Of a stretch of DNA of 64,000 nucleotides, positions 27,467-35,960 are shown piece by piece. Origin of the DNA: Vulcanimicrobium sp035943995 (GTDB lineage: Bacteria; Vulcanimicrobiota; Vulcanimicrobiia; Vulcanimicrobiales; Vulcanimicrobiaceae); assembly GCA_035943995.1 (NCBI GenBank), contig DASZBS010000130.1, positions 1-64,000 on the forward strand, in the 5' to 3' direction. The stretch's first letter is position 1. Each line of letters starts with the position of its first letter. Below the pieces are notes generated by a model. The model was not told where the DNA came from. It did not search any database and was given only the letters and a program-made list of their open reading frames with translations. The position numbers were made by a program, and so were the translations under genes.

Positions 27467-28360
27467 TCACTGACGAGGGTTGAACAGACTGCCCAGCACG
27501 CCGCCGATGTTGCTTGAACCGCCCTGCTGCTGCGCGCCTTCGCCGGCGGGCTCGTGATACGTCATCGACTGCAGCCCCAACCGGCCGGGGCCGGTGAAGC
27601 GGTTCATGCTCAGTGACGCGCCGCCGACGAACGCGCCGAGCGCGCCCATCAAACCGCCGCCGCCGCCCGACTGCAGCACAGACACGGTGTCCATGCGCAC
27701 CGACGCGTCTTTCCACAACCACGCGCCGGGCTCGACGTCGAGCTGCTCGCCCGGCGCGAGCTGTTTCTCGAATACGTTGCCGTAACCGTGCAGCAGCAGC
27801 AGACCTTCATCGTTGCTCGCGGTGAAGCGGTCGATGAACAACCCGCTGCGGGAGAAGAAGACGTTCGCGAGTCCTTGCTGCCAGTAGAAGTCGTACGCGA
27901 TCGTGTTCGTCGCCATCAGGAACTGGTGCTCGCGCACGTCGACGATCTGTCCCGGCCGTAATTTCAGCGCGACGATTTGACCCGGCGCTTCGCGCGACAT
28001 CGCGACGTTGCCCGGACCTTGCGCGGTCGAGATGAAGATCTGCAAGCCCGCGAAGAAGCGCTTCCCGGCGTTCTGCAATCCCATGAAGCCCAGCCGCACC
28101 TGCGGCTGCTTCCACAGCAGGATGTGGTGCTCGAAGTAGACCGTCATGCGCGCGCCGAGCTCGATGTCGACGACGGGGACGAGCTGGCCTTCGATGCGCA
28201 CCGTCATGTCGCCGACGCTGATCGGCTCCTCGGGGTTGGCGCTTTCCGGCACGGGCTCGCTGTACGCGCCGACCGCGACGGCTTGCGGCGCGGGCGCGCC
28301 GCACGTCTGGCAGAAGCGGGCGCCGTCGGCAATCGGGTTTTGGCAGGTCGGGCAGGTCAT
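27467..28360 (-). CDS. AIM24-family protein with N-terminal zinc ribbon
   Basis: 297 residues. The first 25 hold a zinc ribbon (MTCPTCQ... FCQTCG). Residues about 45-265 are the AIM24/TIGR00266 beta fold with GQIVALKLRPGQIVDVREHQ and LLLLHGYGNVFEKQLAPGE. The tail is Gly-rich. AIM24-like proteins are widespread and poorly understood; the mitochondrial namesake affects inner-membrane organisation. A short hydrophobic Gly-rich stretch (GGGLMGALGAFVGGASL) near residue 230 might contact membrane. Confidence 0.9.
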   Translation of the reverse strand: MTCPTCQNPIADGARFCQTCGAPAPQAVAVGAYSEPVPESANPEEPISVGDMTVRIEGQLVPVVDIELGARMTVYFEHHILLWKQPQVRLGFMGLQNAGKRFFAGLQIFISTAQGPGNVAMSREAPGQIVALKLRPGQIVDVREHQFLMATNTIAYDFYWQQGLANVFFSRSGLFIDRFTASNDEGLLLLHGYGNVFEKQLAPGEQLDVEPGAWLWKDASVRMDTVSVLQSGGGGGLMGALGAFVGGASLSMNRFTGPGRLGLQSMTYHEPAGEGAQQQGGSSNIGGVLGSLFNPRQ

Positions 28361-28392
28361 GCGCGAGCGTTCGCCGCGGGTACGTGGCGATC

Positions 28393-28539
28393 ATGGAACG
28401 CGAACGCAGCGAAGAGCACGGCCGACACGACCAGGACCGCAGCCGGGTGGAAAACCTCGGGGTCGACGACGAGGAGTTCTCGTCGGTCGAGGACGTCGGC
28501 GCAGCGCCGAGTGAGAACCCCACGGTCGACGACGTCTGA
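28393..28539 (+). CDS. Putative 48-residue acidic peptide
   Basis: ATG 28393 to TGA 28537-28539 reads MERERSEEHGRHDQDRS and continues with Asp/Glu-rich sequence ending PTVDDV. It fits the gap between the divergent AIM24 gene and the Fe-ADH gene, six bases before the latter's start. Composition is protein-like but no family is known and no strong ribosome site is seen. Confidence 0.35.
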   Translation: MERERSEEHGRHDQDRSRVENLGVDDEEFSSVEDVGAAPSENPTVDDV

Positions 28540-28544
28540 GCGCG

Positions 28545-29582
28545 TTGCCGCGAAGCACGCCGCCGGCGCAGCGGATCGCCGAGCGCCGCATCGTGTTCGG
28601 CCCGCTGCGCGACGCGCTCGCCGAGCCGCGCCTCGCCGGACCCGTCGCGCTGCTCGGCACGGCGCGCTCGCTCGCCGCGGTCGCCGACGACGCGTTCGGC
28701 GGCGCAGCGGTCCACCGTTACGCCGGCGTGCGCCCGCACAACCCGCGCGCCGTCGTGGACGAAGCGGGCGCGTTCGTCGACGCGCACGGGTGCGCGACCG
28801 TCGTCGCGATCGGCAGCTCCAGCGCGATCGATCTGGGCAAAGCCGTGTCCGACGGCCGCAGCGTCGTGTTGGCACTGGTGCCGACCGCACTGGGGGGCGC
28901 GGAGATGTCGCGCAGCTACGGCGTGCTCGACGGCGACCAAAAAGTGGGCGGCCGGCTCGCATCGCCGGCGCCGATCGTCGTCTACGACGCGGCATTGCTG
29001 GCGTCGCTGCCGCCGCGCGACCTGGGCTCGATCGGAATCAATGCTTGGGCGCACGCGATCGAAGCGCGCTACGCGCGCGTGCCGCACGCGCTCGGCGGCG
29101 CCGCGGCGCTCGAGGCCGGACGCCGTTTGCCGCCGCTGCTGCGGCGCGCTGCCGTACACCGCGACGACGCGCTGCACCGCGAGCTGTTCGAGGCCGCGCA
29201 CCTGGCGGGCTTCGCGCTGGATACCCGCTCGATGGGCTTGCACCACGCGGTCTGCCACGTCGTCGGCGGGCTCACCCGAATCCCGCACGGGATCGTGAAC
29301 GCGATCGTGCTGCCGCACGCGGTCCGGGCGAATGCGCGCCTGGCTCCCGAGGCGGTCGCCGCGGTCGCGGACGCGTTCGGGTTCGCCGACCTCGCGACGG
29401 AAGCCGAGGTGATCGCGGCGGCCTACGCGCTACCGCGTACGTTCGCCGAGCTCGGGGCGCCGGCCGACTTGCCAGAGCGCGCGCTCCCGCGCGTGCTGGT
29501 ACAGCCGCTGCTCGCGAACAACCCGGCCCCGCCGGACGAAGCCACCGTCCGCGACCTGCTGCGGGCAGCGTACGCCGGCTGA
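28545..29582 (+). CDS. Iron-containing alcohol dehydrogenase (maleylacetate reductase-like)
   Basis: 345 residues, TTG start. The N-terminal Rossmann-like part has AIGSSSAIDLGKAV and VPTALGGAEMS. The C-terminal helical part has the metal ligands HHAVCHVVGG and PHGIVNAIVLPH. This pattern fits the fe-ADH class that includes maleylacetate reductase, using NAD(P)H. The real substrate is unknown; no aromatic-degradation genes are nearby. Confidence 0.88.
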   Translation: MPRSTPPAQRIAERRIVFGPLRDALAEPRLAGPVALLGTARSLAAVADDAFGGAAVHRYAGVRPHNPRAVVDEAGAFVDAHGCATVVAIGSSSAIDLGKAVSDGRSVVLALVPTALGGAEMSRSYGVLDGDQKVGGRLASPAPIVVYDAALLASLPPRDLGSIGINAWAHAIEARYARVPHALGGAAALEAGRRLPPLLRRAAVHRDDALHRELFEAAHLAGFALDTRSMGLHHAVCHVVGGLTRIPHGIVNAIVLPHAVRANARLAPEAVAAVADAFGFADLATEAEVIAAAYALPRTFAELGAPADLPERALPRVLVQPLLANNPAPPDEATVRDLLRAAYAG

Positions 29583-29630
29583 GCGGCCTACGGCGCACGT
29601 CAGCCGCAGATGAGCGGCCTACGGGCCGCA

Positions 29631-30284
29631 TCAGCTCAGGACGAGCTCGACCTCTTCGTCGGAGAACACGCGAAAGCGCGTGTCGTAGGACCGGAAGCGG
29701 TCATCGGCCAGCACACGGCTGTGGATGCGCACGTCACGAGCGCTGCGCCCGTCCTCGAGCTCTTGCACGGGCCCGGCCTGCAGGCGGATCAGCGGCGCGA
29801 CGCCCGACGCCGGCTTCGCGAGCCGTTTGAGGCGCACGAGGTGATCGACGATGCGCTCCTGGACTTTCGAGGTGAGCGAGCGGCACTCGTCGTCCACGAG
29901 CACGGGCAGCGGGACCGCCCGCGGCTCGGGCATGTTCTCGACGTAGCGCACGACGGCGTCCCAGTCGTCGGCGGCGATCGCCGTGAACGAGCAGAAATAA
30001 CGGTGGACGACGCGCTTGGGCGCCTGCATCCGCTCGGCCTTGACGATCTTGACCCGGCTGGGGATCGAGCGGCGGCGAATCGTGAACGTCAGCGGGATCT
30101 CGCGCCCGTGGACCTCGACCGTCGAGACGAACGCGATGCCTTCGCGCGCGACGGTGGTCCCGAGCACCGCGATGCGCTTGCCTTCGCACAGGGCAACGGC
30201 GTCGAACGTGCCGTCGCGACCGTTCGTGGAGTTCTCGAACCAGAGAGGCTCCGTCTTTCCGAGGAGCTGGTCGAAGAGGTGCAT
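29631..30284 (-). CDS. PilZ-domain-like protein
   Basis: 217 residues from ATG 30284. Residues about 45-110 show the PilZ-like strand order (REIPLTFTIRRRSIPSRVKI, then YFCSFTAIAADDWDAVVRYVEN). A helical C-terminus follows. The canonical RxxxR and D/NxSxxG c-di-GMP residues are only partly visible, so ligand binding is uncertain. It is divergent from the Xer recombinase gene. Confidence 0.6.
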   Translation of the reverse strand: MHLFDQLLGKTEPLWFENSTNGRDGTFDAVALCEGKRIAVLGTTVAREGIAFVSTVEVHGREIPLTFTIRRRSIPSRVKIVKAERMQAPKRVVHRYFCSFTAIAADDWDAVVRYVENMPEPRAVPLPVLVDDECRSLTSKVQERIVDHLVRLKRLAKPASGVAPLIRLQAGPVQELEDGRSARDVRIHSRVLADDRFRSYDTRFRVFSDEEVELVLS

Positions 30285-30448
30285 CGTACAAGAGGTTTCG
30301 GCAGAAGCCGCATGACTTCTGAGAGGTTGGTCTACCCGGCGGGCGACTGTGCCCGTCGTCACCGGCTCCGGGTCGCTAGCCCGGCCGAAAGGGGTTCTTG
30401 CCTTCTTCCGAGTAACGGAAATACTGATTATCGCAACTCGGAGGAGTA
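30285..30448. other. 164-base intergenic region with three hairpins
   Basis: Between the PilZ-like gene (minus) and the recombinase gene (plus). Hairpins: GGCGGGC (30338-30344) with GCCCGTC (30351-30357); CCGGG (30368-30372) with CCCGG (30380-30384); and CC-GAAA-GG right after, with a GNRA loop. A strong GGAGGA ribosome site precedes the recombinase ATG. A structured leader is possible; I could not match it to a riboswitch class. Confidence 0.4.
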
Positions 30449-31423
30449 ATGGCGAAGAAGCGGCCGGTCTACGAAAAACCCGAGTTCCTCTCGGCCGATC
30501 CGGAGATCGCGGGGTTCGCCGAGCGCTACCTGCTGATTCGCGGCACCACGCCGCGCACCCGTGAGGCGTACCAGCGCGACCTCGAGCACTTCGGTGCGTT
30601 CTTGAAATCGCAAGCACTCGGCACGAACCCCGACGAGAAAGCGCCGCCGCCGTACGACGCGCTTGCGGGCGCGAAGTACGCGGACATCCTGGCGTATCAA
30701 ACGTATCTCGCGCGCTCGCGCCGCTACGCGCCCCGCTCGGTGCGCCGCAAGATCGCGACGCTGCGGACATTCTACAAGCACCTGCGCCACAGCGGCCGGC
30801 GCGACGACAACCCGGCCGCCGACGCGATCCTGCCCAAGATCGGCCGGCCGCTGCCCAAGGCGATGCGCGGGGACGAGGTCGCCAAGGTGTTCGCCGTCGC
30901 GCCGCCGGCGGGGCTCAACCGGCTGCAGCGCGCGCGCGATCAAGCGATCCTGCAGTGCCTGTGGTCGTGCGGCGTGCGGCGCGCCGAGCTCGTAGGGCTC
31001 GACCTCAACGACGTCGACCTCGAAGGGCGTTCGCTGCGCGTCGTCAAGGGCAAGGGCAACAAGGACCGCTACGTCCCGATGACGCCCGAGGCCGCCGTCG
31101 TGATGGGCGAGTACCTAAAGCTGCGACCGCGCGTGAGCGTCCCCGCGTTCTTCGTCGGGCGCGGCGACCGGCGTTTGAGCGCCGCCGCCGTCTACAAGAT
31201 CGTGCGGGCGTACATGGAGCTCGCCGGCGTCACCGAGTACGCCTCACCGCACACGTGGCGACACACCGTCGCGACGCTGATGCGCGAGCGCGGCGCCGAC
31301 CTGTTGTTCCTCAAAGAGTTCCTCGGGCACGAGTCGACCGCCACGACCGAGATCTACACCAAGCTCGCGCGCGGTCGTCTTCGCGCGGAGTTCGACGAGT
31401 TTCATCCGCGCGAAGACCTCTGA
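30449..31423 (+). CDS. Tyrosine recombinase XerC/XerD
   Basis: 324 residues, ATG with GGAGGA upstream. The N-terminal SAM-like core-binding domain (about 20-130) is followed by the catalytic domain with all active residues: Arg in SCGVRRAEL, Lys in VKGKGNKDR, HTWRH, LGHES and Tyr in TTEIYTK. Length and lack of phage-type extensions suggest the chromosome-dimer resolvase rather than an integrase. Xer sites (dif) were not found here. Confidence 0.93.
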   Translation: MAKKRPVYEKPEFLSADPEIAGFAERYLLIRGTTPRTREAYQRDLEHFGAFLKSQALGTNPDEKAPPPYDALAGAKYADILAYQTYLARSRRYAPRSVRRKIATLRTFYKHLRHSGRRDDNPAADAILPKIGRPLPKAMRGDEVAKVFAVAPPAGLNRLQRARDQAILQCLWSCGVRRAELVGLDLNDVDLEGRSLRVVKGKGNKDRYVPMTPEAAVVMGEYLKLRPRVSVPAFFVGRGDRRLSAAAVYKIVRAYMELAGVTEYASPHTWRHTVATLMRERGADLLFLKEFLGHESTATTEIYTKLARGRLRAEFDEFHPREDL

Positions 31424-31444
31424 CCGCTCGTTACCGCACCGGCG

Positions 31445-31606
31445 CTACAGTCGCGCGCCGCGCCCCGTGACCAGGTTGTACACCAGCAGGATGATGGCGA
31501 TCACGATCAAGATGTGGATGAACCCGCCCGTGACGTGGAATGCGAAAAAGCTCAGCAACCAGATGACGAACAGGACGACGACGATAGCCCAAATGAGTCC
31601 AGCCAA
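31445..31606 (-). CDS. lmo0937/DUF5670-type small hydrophobic protein
   Basis: 53 residues from TTG 31606, with GGGAGGGAAG just upstream. Two membrane segments (LIWAIVVVLFVIWLLSFFAF and FIHILIVIAIILLVYNLV) are separated by HVTGG, the typical lmo0937-family pattern. Family members are common small membrane proteins of unknown role, often stress-induced. It converges on the recombinase gene, 21 bases from its stop. Confidence 0.85.
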   Translation of the reverse strand: MAGLIWAIVVVLFVIWLLSFFAFHVTGGFIHILIVIAIILLVYNLVTGRGARL

Positions 31607-31745
31607 AGTGCTTCCCTCCCTTTCGAGCGTCGCTTGCCCGTCCTGGTCGCTTCCTAATCACGCGAGCGCCAGCGCGGGGCGGTACGGCCGGGGCGTTCCG
31701 GGGTAAGCCGTGCGCGGCCCCAACGGGTCGGAAAGCGAGCAAGAC

Positions 31746-31985
31746 ATGGGTCTCAAAGATGCGTTCGACAAGGCCGCCGATGCCGTGAAGCACGGGGCCG
31801 AAGACGTCAAGGACTGGGTGGGCGAGGCCGGCCACCGCGGCGCCGCCGAGGGCGAGCAAGCGAAACGCGACGTCGCCGGCGACACGCTGACGCCGGGCGA
31901 AAAAGCCGGTTCGGTGCTGAACCAGGGCAAGGAAGAGTTGCTGGCCGGCGTCGATCACGCGAAGCGCGACGTGCGCGACCTCTAA
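31746..31985 (+). CDS. Small hydrophilic stress-type protein
   Basis: 79 residues from ATG 31746. Highly charged and helical (MGLKDAFDKAADAVKHGAED), with no hydrophobic core. It resembles CsbD-like and 'Rv0909-type' small proteins in composition. No toxin gene is adjacent. It lies beside other general-stress-type genes (the small membrane protein and hemerythrin). Confidence 0.6.
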   Translation: MGLKDAFDKAADAVKHGAEDVKDWVGEAGHRGAAEGEQAKRDVAGDTLTPGEKAGSVLNQGKEELLAGVDHAKRDVRDL

Positions 31986-32144
31986 CCGCGCAACGACGCG
32001 AGCTGCACGAACGCCGGGGCGACATTCGCCTCGGCGTTCTTCTTCTTCTTGCGCGAATGCGCAGCGACCGTGCGGTCGTCACGGTTTCGCAACCGGCGCG
32101 CAGGGCAAACTGTGGTGAACGCAACCGCACCACGAGGAAACACG

Positions 32145-32606
32145 ATGGCCGACGTACTCACGCTGCTCAAAGAAGACCACGCGAAAGTCAAAAAGCTCTT
32201 CAAGCAAGTCAACGACCTCAGCGACGGCGCACACGCGACGCGGCACAAGCTGTTCGCGCAGATCGACGAAGAGCTCACGCTGCACGCGAAGCTCGAAGAG
32301 ACCATCTTCTACCCCGCGTTCAAGGCGAAGACGAAGGCTGCGAGCGACGAGCGCGACGAGATCCTCGAAGCGTACGAAGAGCACGCGTCGGTGAAAGACT
32401 TGATCAAGAAGCTCGAAGCGACCGATCCTTCGGACGAGACGTACAAGGCGAAGGTGCAAGTGCTCGGCGAGCTGGTCGACCACCACGTCCACGAAGAAGA
32501 ACACGAGATGTTCAAACAGGCCAAGAAACTCTTCAGCAGCGAGGAGCTCGACGAGATCGGCGCGCAGATCGAAGCCGCCAAAGAACGGGCCGGCGCCAAA
32601 GCGTAG
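32145..32606 (+). CDS. Hemerythrin-domain protein
   Basis: 153 residues from ATG 32145, with CGAGGAAA upstream. A four-helix HHE bundle with the di-iron ligands: EDHAKVKKLF, LHAKLEETIFYPAF, EEHASVKDLI and VDHHVHEEEHEMF. Such proteins bind O2, NO or peroxide at a di-iron site. The C-terminus is Lys/Ala-rich. Single-gene unit; convergent with panE. Confidence 0.93.
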   Translation: MADVLTLLKEDHAKVKKLFKQVNDLSDGAHATRHKLFAQIDEELTLHAKLEETIFYPAFKAKTKAASDERDEILEAYEEHASVKDLIKKLEATDPSDETYKAKVQVLGELVDHHVHEEEHEMFKQAKKLFSSEELDEIGAQIEAAKERAGAKA

Positions 32607-32627
32607 CCGCCGTCGCGAGGGCACCGG

Positions 32628-33533
32628 TCAACGCACGCGGGTAGCCTCGCGCGCCTTGACCAGCGCCGTCAGCGTTTCGTTGTACGGCGTCGGCACGGCG
32701 GCGCGGCGGCCCGCGGACACGACCGCGCCGTTGATGAAATCCACCTCGGTCGCCGCGCCCGAGCGCAGGTCGAACAGCATCGAGTTCTCGAGCTCCGCGG
32801 TCTGCTCGACGATGCCGCGCACGTACGTCCACGGATCGGTGAACGGCAGCGGGATGCGCATCGCGTTCGCGACGGTCGCCGCTTCTTGCGCGAGCGAGCG
32901 CGCGACGTCGCCGGCGTGCTCGTCCGTCAGCACCACGCCGTTGGGGCGGTCGAGCAGCGCCGCGACCGGGTTTATCGCCGCGTTCGCGATCAGCTTGCCC
33001 CACAGGTGCGGGCGGATGTCGTACGCGGCGCTCGCGCGGAAGCCCGCGTCGACGAGCAGCCGCGCGACGCGGTTGATCACCTCGGGCGACGCGCCCGCGC
33101 TGCCGAGCACCGTCGTGCCGTCGCCGATCCGCCGCGCCTCGCCCGGGCCGACGGTGAGCGCCGACTCGGTGGTCGCGCCGATCACCAGCGAGATCGTGCT
33201 CCCCAGCGACGTCTTGATCGCCTCCTCGTTGCCGAGGCCGTTCTGCAGCGATACGATCGCCGTCGCGGGGCTCAGCTCCGCCGCGAACGGCCGCAGCGCG
33301 CGCAGCGTGTCGGTCGCGCGCACGAACACGAACAGCGCCTGCACGGCGAACAGCTCGCGCGGCTCGCTCGTCGCGTACGCCGCGCGCGCCTCGCCGTCGA
33401 CACGCAGCCCGTCCCGCCGAATCGCATCGACCACTTCACGCCGCTGCTCCAGCAAAACGACCTCGTTCGAAGCAGCAAGGCGCTGCCCGAACAACGTCCC
33501 CAGAGCACCCGCTCCCACGATCCCGATCTTCAT
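32628..33533 (-). CDS. panE: 2-dehydropantoate 2-reductase
   Basis: 301 residues. NADP-binding GAGALGTLFG is at residues 7-16, SLQNGLGNEE is mid-protein, and the catalytic Lys lies in HLWGKLIANAAINPV. It reduces ketopantoate to pantoate for coenzyme A. It is at the 3' end of a minus-strand run after the rhomboid gene, but a 112-base gap with a hairpin separates them. Confidence 0.92.
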   Translation of the reverse strand: MKIGIVGAGALGTLFGQRLAASNEVVLLEQRREVVDAIRRDGLRVDGEARAAYATSEPRELFAVQALFVFVRATDTLRALRPFAAELSPATAIVSLQNGLGNEEAIKTSLGSTISLVIGATTESALTVGPGEARRIGDGTTVLGSAGASPEVINRVARLLVDAGFRASAAYDIRPHLWGKLIANAAINPVAALLDRPNGVVLTDEHAGDVARSLAQEAATVANAMRIPLPFTDPWTYVRGIVEQTAELENSMLFDLRSGAATEVDFINGAVVSAGRRAAVPTPYNETLTALVKAREATRVR

Positions 33534-33564
33534 TTTGAAGGCGCTCCGCCCCAGGCTGCGCGCC

Positions 33565-33583
33565 CCCCACGCTTCGCGTGGGG
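33565..33583. other. Perfect GC hairpin between rhomboid and panE genes
   Basis: CCCCACGC (33565-33572) pairs with GCGTGGGG (33576-33583) across TTC. It is perfectly paired but lacks a T run on either side, so it may be an mRNA-stabilising or repeat element rather than an intrinsic terminator. Confidence 0.4.
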
Positions 33584-33645
33584 CCCCCGGGTCCGACCTC
33601 GCAACGACAATCCGGGCAGCGCGCGATGCTGCTGCGCTCGGTCCA

Positions 33646-34341
33646 TCACCATGCTGGCGTTTTCGTTCGTCGTTTTGACATGAGCCCGATCAAGAGAACC
33701 CCCGCGCAGAATCCGCCGATGTGGGCGAAGTACGCGGTCCCGCCGGTGGACTCCGCCGCGCGGTCGCTGATCGTGGCGAATCCGTTGAGGAACTGGGTCG
33801 CGGCCCAGACCCCGATGACGAGGATGGCCGGCAGCCGCACGAAGAGCGGGATGATCACGATCGGAACGATCGTCCGGATCGACGCGAACGGGAACGTCAC
33901 CAGGTAGCCGCCCAGCACGCCGGCGATCGCGCCCGACGCGCCCAGCGCCGGCACGTGGCTGCCCGGTCCGATGACGATCTGCGCGATCCCGCCCGCGATC
34001 CCGCACAGCAGGTAGTACGCCAAGAAGCGGACCTGGCCGCAGACGTACTCGATCGCGGGCCCGAACACGAACAGGAACAGCATGTTGAACCCGATGTGCA
34101 GCCAGCCGCCGTGCAGAAACATCGACGTCAGGATCGTCAGCGGCGGAAACGGCGGCGACGGCGGCGCCAGCACGACGAGGTGCGTCACGTCGTACGGGAT
34201 CAGCGCGAACGCATTGATGAAACCGTCGGTGTCTACCGCGCTCAGCTCTTGGTAGAACACCAACAGGTTCGCGAGGATGAGCGCGTACACGACGAACGGA
34301 AACCCGGCCGGTTGCCGCTCGTCGCCGCCGATCGGAATCAC
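33646..34341 (-). CDS. Rhomboid-family intramembrane serine protease
   Basis: 231 residues, GTG start. Six or more membrane segments, with HGGWLHIGFNMLFL (His77, His82, Asn86), catalytic Ser136 in GASGAIAG and His207 in AHIGGF. It should cut membrane-protein helices within the bilayer. It begins one base after the mlaD stop, so it is probably part of the mla operon. A direct role in lipid transport is not known. Confidence 0.93.
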   Translation of the reverse strand: MIPIGGDERQPAGFPFVVYALILANLLVFYQELSAVDTDGFINAFALIPYDVTHLVVLAPPSPPFPPLTILTSMFLHGGWLHIGFNMLFLFVFGPAIEYVCGQVRFLAYYLLCGIAGGIAQIVIGPGSHVPALGASGAIAGVLGGYLVTFPFASIRTIVPIVIIPLFVRLPAILVIGVWAATQFLNGFATISDRAAESTGGTAYFAHIGGFCAGVLLIGLMSKRRTKTPAW

Positions 34342-34342
34342 A

Positions 34343-35956
34343 TCAGAACTGGTACTGCAGCCCGAAGGTCGTGCGGCGGCCGTCGCGCAGCAGGTCGCGC
34401 TCGCCGCCGAAGATCGTCAGGCCGTTGCCGAGCTTGAAGTTCGCATACGCGTCGGTGGTCGGCCGGCGCAGGTCGTACACGCGCGCTTCGAGGCCGAGGC
34501 CGCGGCTGAGCGCCGGGGAGTAGACCGCGCGCGCGCCGAGCCGCGAGTAGAGCACGCCGCAGCCGACGGACAGACCGGGCCGCAGTTTCGTCATCGCGGC
34601 GAAGTTCCACGACGACTTGGCGCCGATGTCGTTCGCGCCTGCGAACACGTACGTGTCGCCCTTGGGCAGCGCGATCACGTTGATGTCCGTCTGCGGTCCG
34701 CGGTCCTTCGTCAGCAGCGGCGAGCTGTTCACTCCGGCGTGCTGCCGGTCGAGCTCCGAGACGCGGACCTGCAGCGCAACGAGATCGCGCACGAGGCTGC
34801 CGACCTTGTTCTTGATGTTGCCCTGCTCCGACCCGGGCGGAGGCGTGTTGCCGGGCGCGGCTTCGCCCGGCCGCCGCGGGTACGTGCCGTTGGGCAGCGG
34901 GGTGCCGCCGGGGGACGGCGTCGCGCCGCGGTCCACGCCATAGACGTTGGAGCGGCCGCCGAACTGTGCGAGCAGCGAGTTGGCCTTTTGCGCGGCGGCG
35001 TCGACGTTGGCGACGGTGTCGCGCAGTTGCGCCTGCGTCTGCGGGTTGCCGGTGACGTTGCGCAAGTCGCTCGCGATCGAGGAGAACGTGGTCGCCGTCT
35101 GTGCGATCCCTTGCGTCGTCTGCAGGATGTTCGAGCGCAGTTGCGGGTCGGACGCCAGCGCGGATACGTGGTCGGCGGTCCGGTTGAGATCGCGCGACGA
35201 TGCGTCGAGCGCCGCGACGATCGCGTCGAAGTGACCCGTGTTGCGCCGCACCGTCGTGTCGAGCTGCGCCGTCACGTCGTTGAGGTTGCTGCTGCTGCGC
35301 TCGATCGCGAGCTGCAGCGTCGTGGTGAGCGAGTCGATGCGCCGCGAGAGCCGGCTGAACGACTGGTTCGCCGTGACGCTGACCTCGTTCGCGTTGTTGA
35401 GCGCGGACTGGAACGTGTTGAGCAGCTGCGGCTCGCGGCGCGACAGATCGGCGAGCATCGCGTCGACCTTCTTCATCTCGCCTTGGCCCTGGTCGAGCAG
35501 CTCCTGGATCGTCGCCGGGTTGGTGCCTTGCGGCTGCTGCTCGATCGGCAGCACCTCGCGCGGCAGCACCGCCACCGCGGCGGGGGCGTTGGTCGGCGCG
35601 GCGTAGCCCGAGGGGTGCGGGGCGGGCACGGCCGGCACGATCTCGAGCGACGAGTCGCCGGTCAGCGGCGCCTGGATCAGGAACCGCGCGTTACGCGGGA
35701 CGTCGACGTTGTTGTCGATCGCCAGGATCACCTCGACCGTGAAGTCCTCGGGGATGAGCCGCGTCTGGTCGACGACGCCGACGATGACGCCGCTCTCGTA
35801 GACCAGCGCGCCCTTGTGCAGCCCGGCGGCGGACTTGAAGTGCACGCCGATCTTGTAGCGCCCCGACGTCCCGACGTTCGCGAGCACCAGAAAGAAGCCG
35901 AACAGCCCGAGGAGGGCGACGATGGTGAAGATGCCGACGACAGCTTGTCTGTTCAT
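34343..35956 (-). CDS. mlaD: MCE protein MlaD with long coiled coil and C-terminal barrel-like region
   Basis: 537 residues. A membrane anchor (VVGIFTIVALLGLFGFFLVLA) and a single MCE domain (about 35-115, with GLHKGALVYESGVIVGVV) come first. A proline-rich linker and about 200 residues of helical, coiled-coil-like sequence follow. The last about 110 residues alternate polar and hydrophobic residues and end ...LQYQF, with a terminal Phe as in outer-membrane barrels. The whole could bridge both membranes. Far longer than proteobacterial MlaD (about 180). Confidence 0.9.
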   Translation of the reverse strand: MNRQAVVGIFTIVALLGLFGFFLVLANVGTSGRYKIGVHFKSAAGLHKGALVYESGVIVGVVDQTRLIPEDFTVEVILAIDNNVDVPRNARFLIQAPLTGDSSLEIVPAVPAPHPSGYAAPTNAPAAVAVLPREVLPIEQQPQGTNPATIQELLDQGQGEMKKVDAMLADLSRREPQLLNTFQSALNNANEVSVTANQSFSRLSRRIDSLTTTLQLAIERSSSNLNDVTAQLDTTVRRNTGHFDAIVAALDASSRDLNRTADHVSALASDPQLRSNILQTTQGIAQTATTFSSIASDLRNVTGNPQTQAQLRDTVANVDAAAQKANSLLAQFGGRSNVYGVDRGATPSPGGTPLPNGTYPRRPGEAAPGNTPPPGSEQGNIKNKVGSLVRDLVALQVRVSELDRQHAGVNSSPLLTKDRGPQTDINVIALPKGDTYVFAGANDIGAKSSWNFAAMTKLRPGLSVGCGVLYSRLGARAVYSPALSRGLGLEARVYDLRRPTTDAYANFKLGNGLTIFGGERDLLRDGRRTTFGLQYQF

Positions 35957-35960
35957 AACG

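Noticed and set aside
30285..30448. c-di-GMP riboswitch near the PilZ-like gene
   Set aside because: The GEMM core blocks are absent on both strands.
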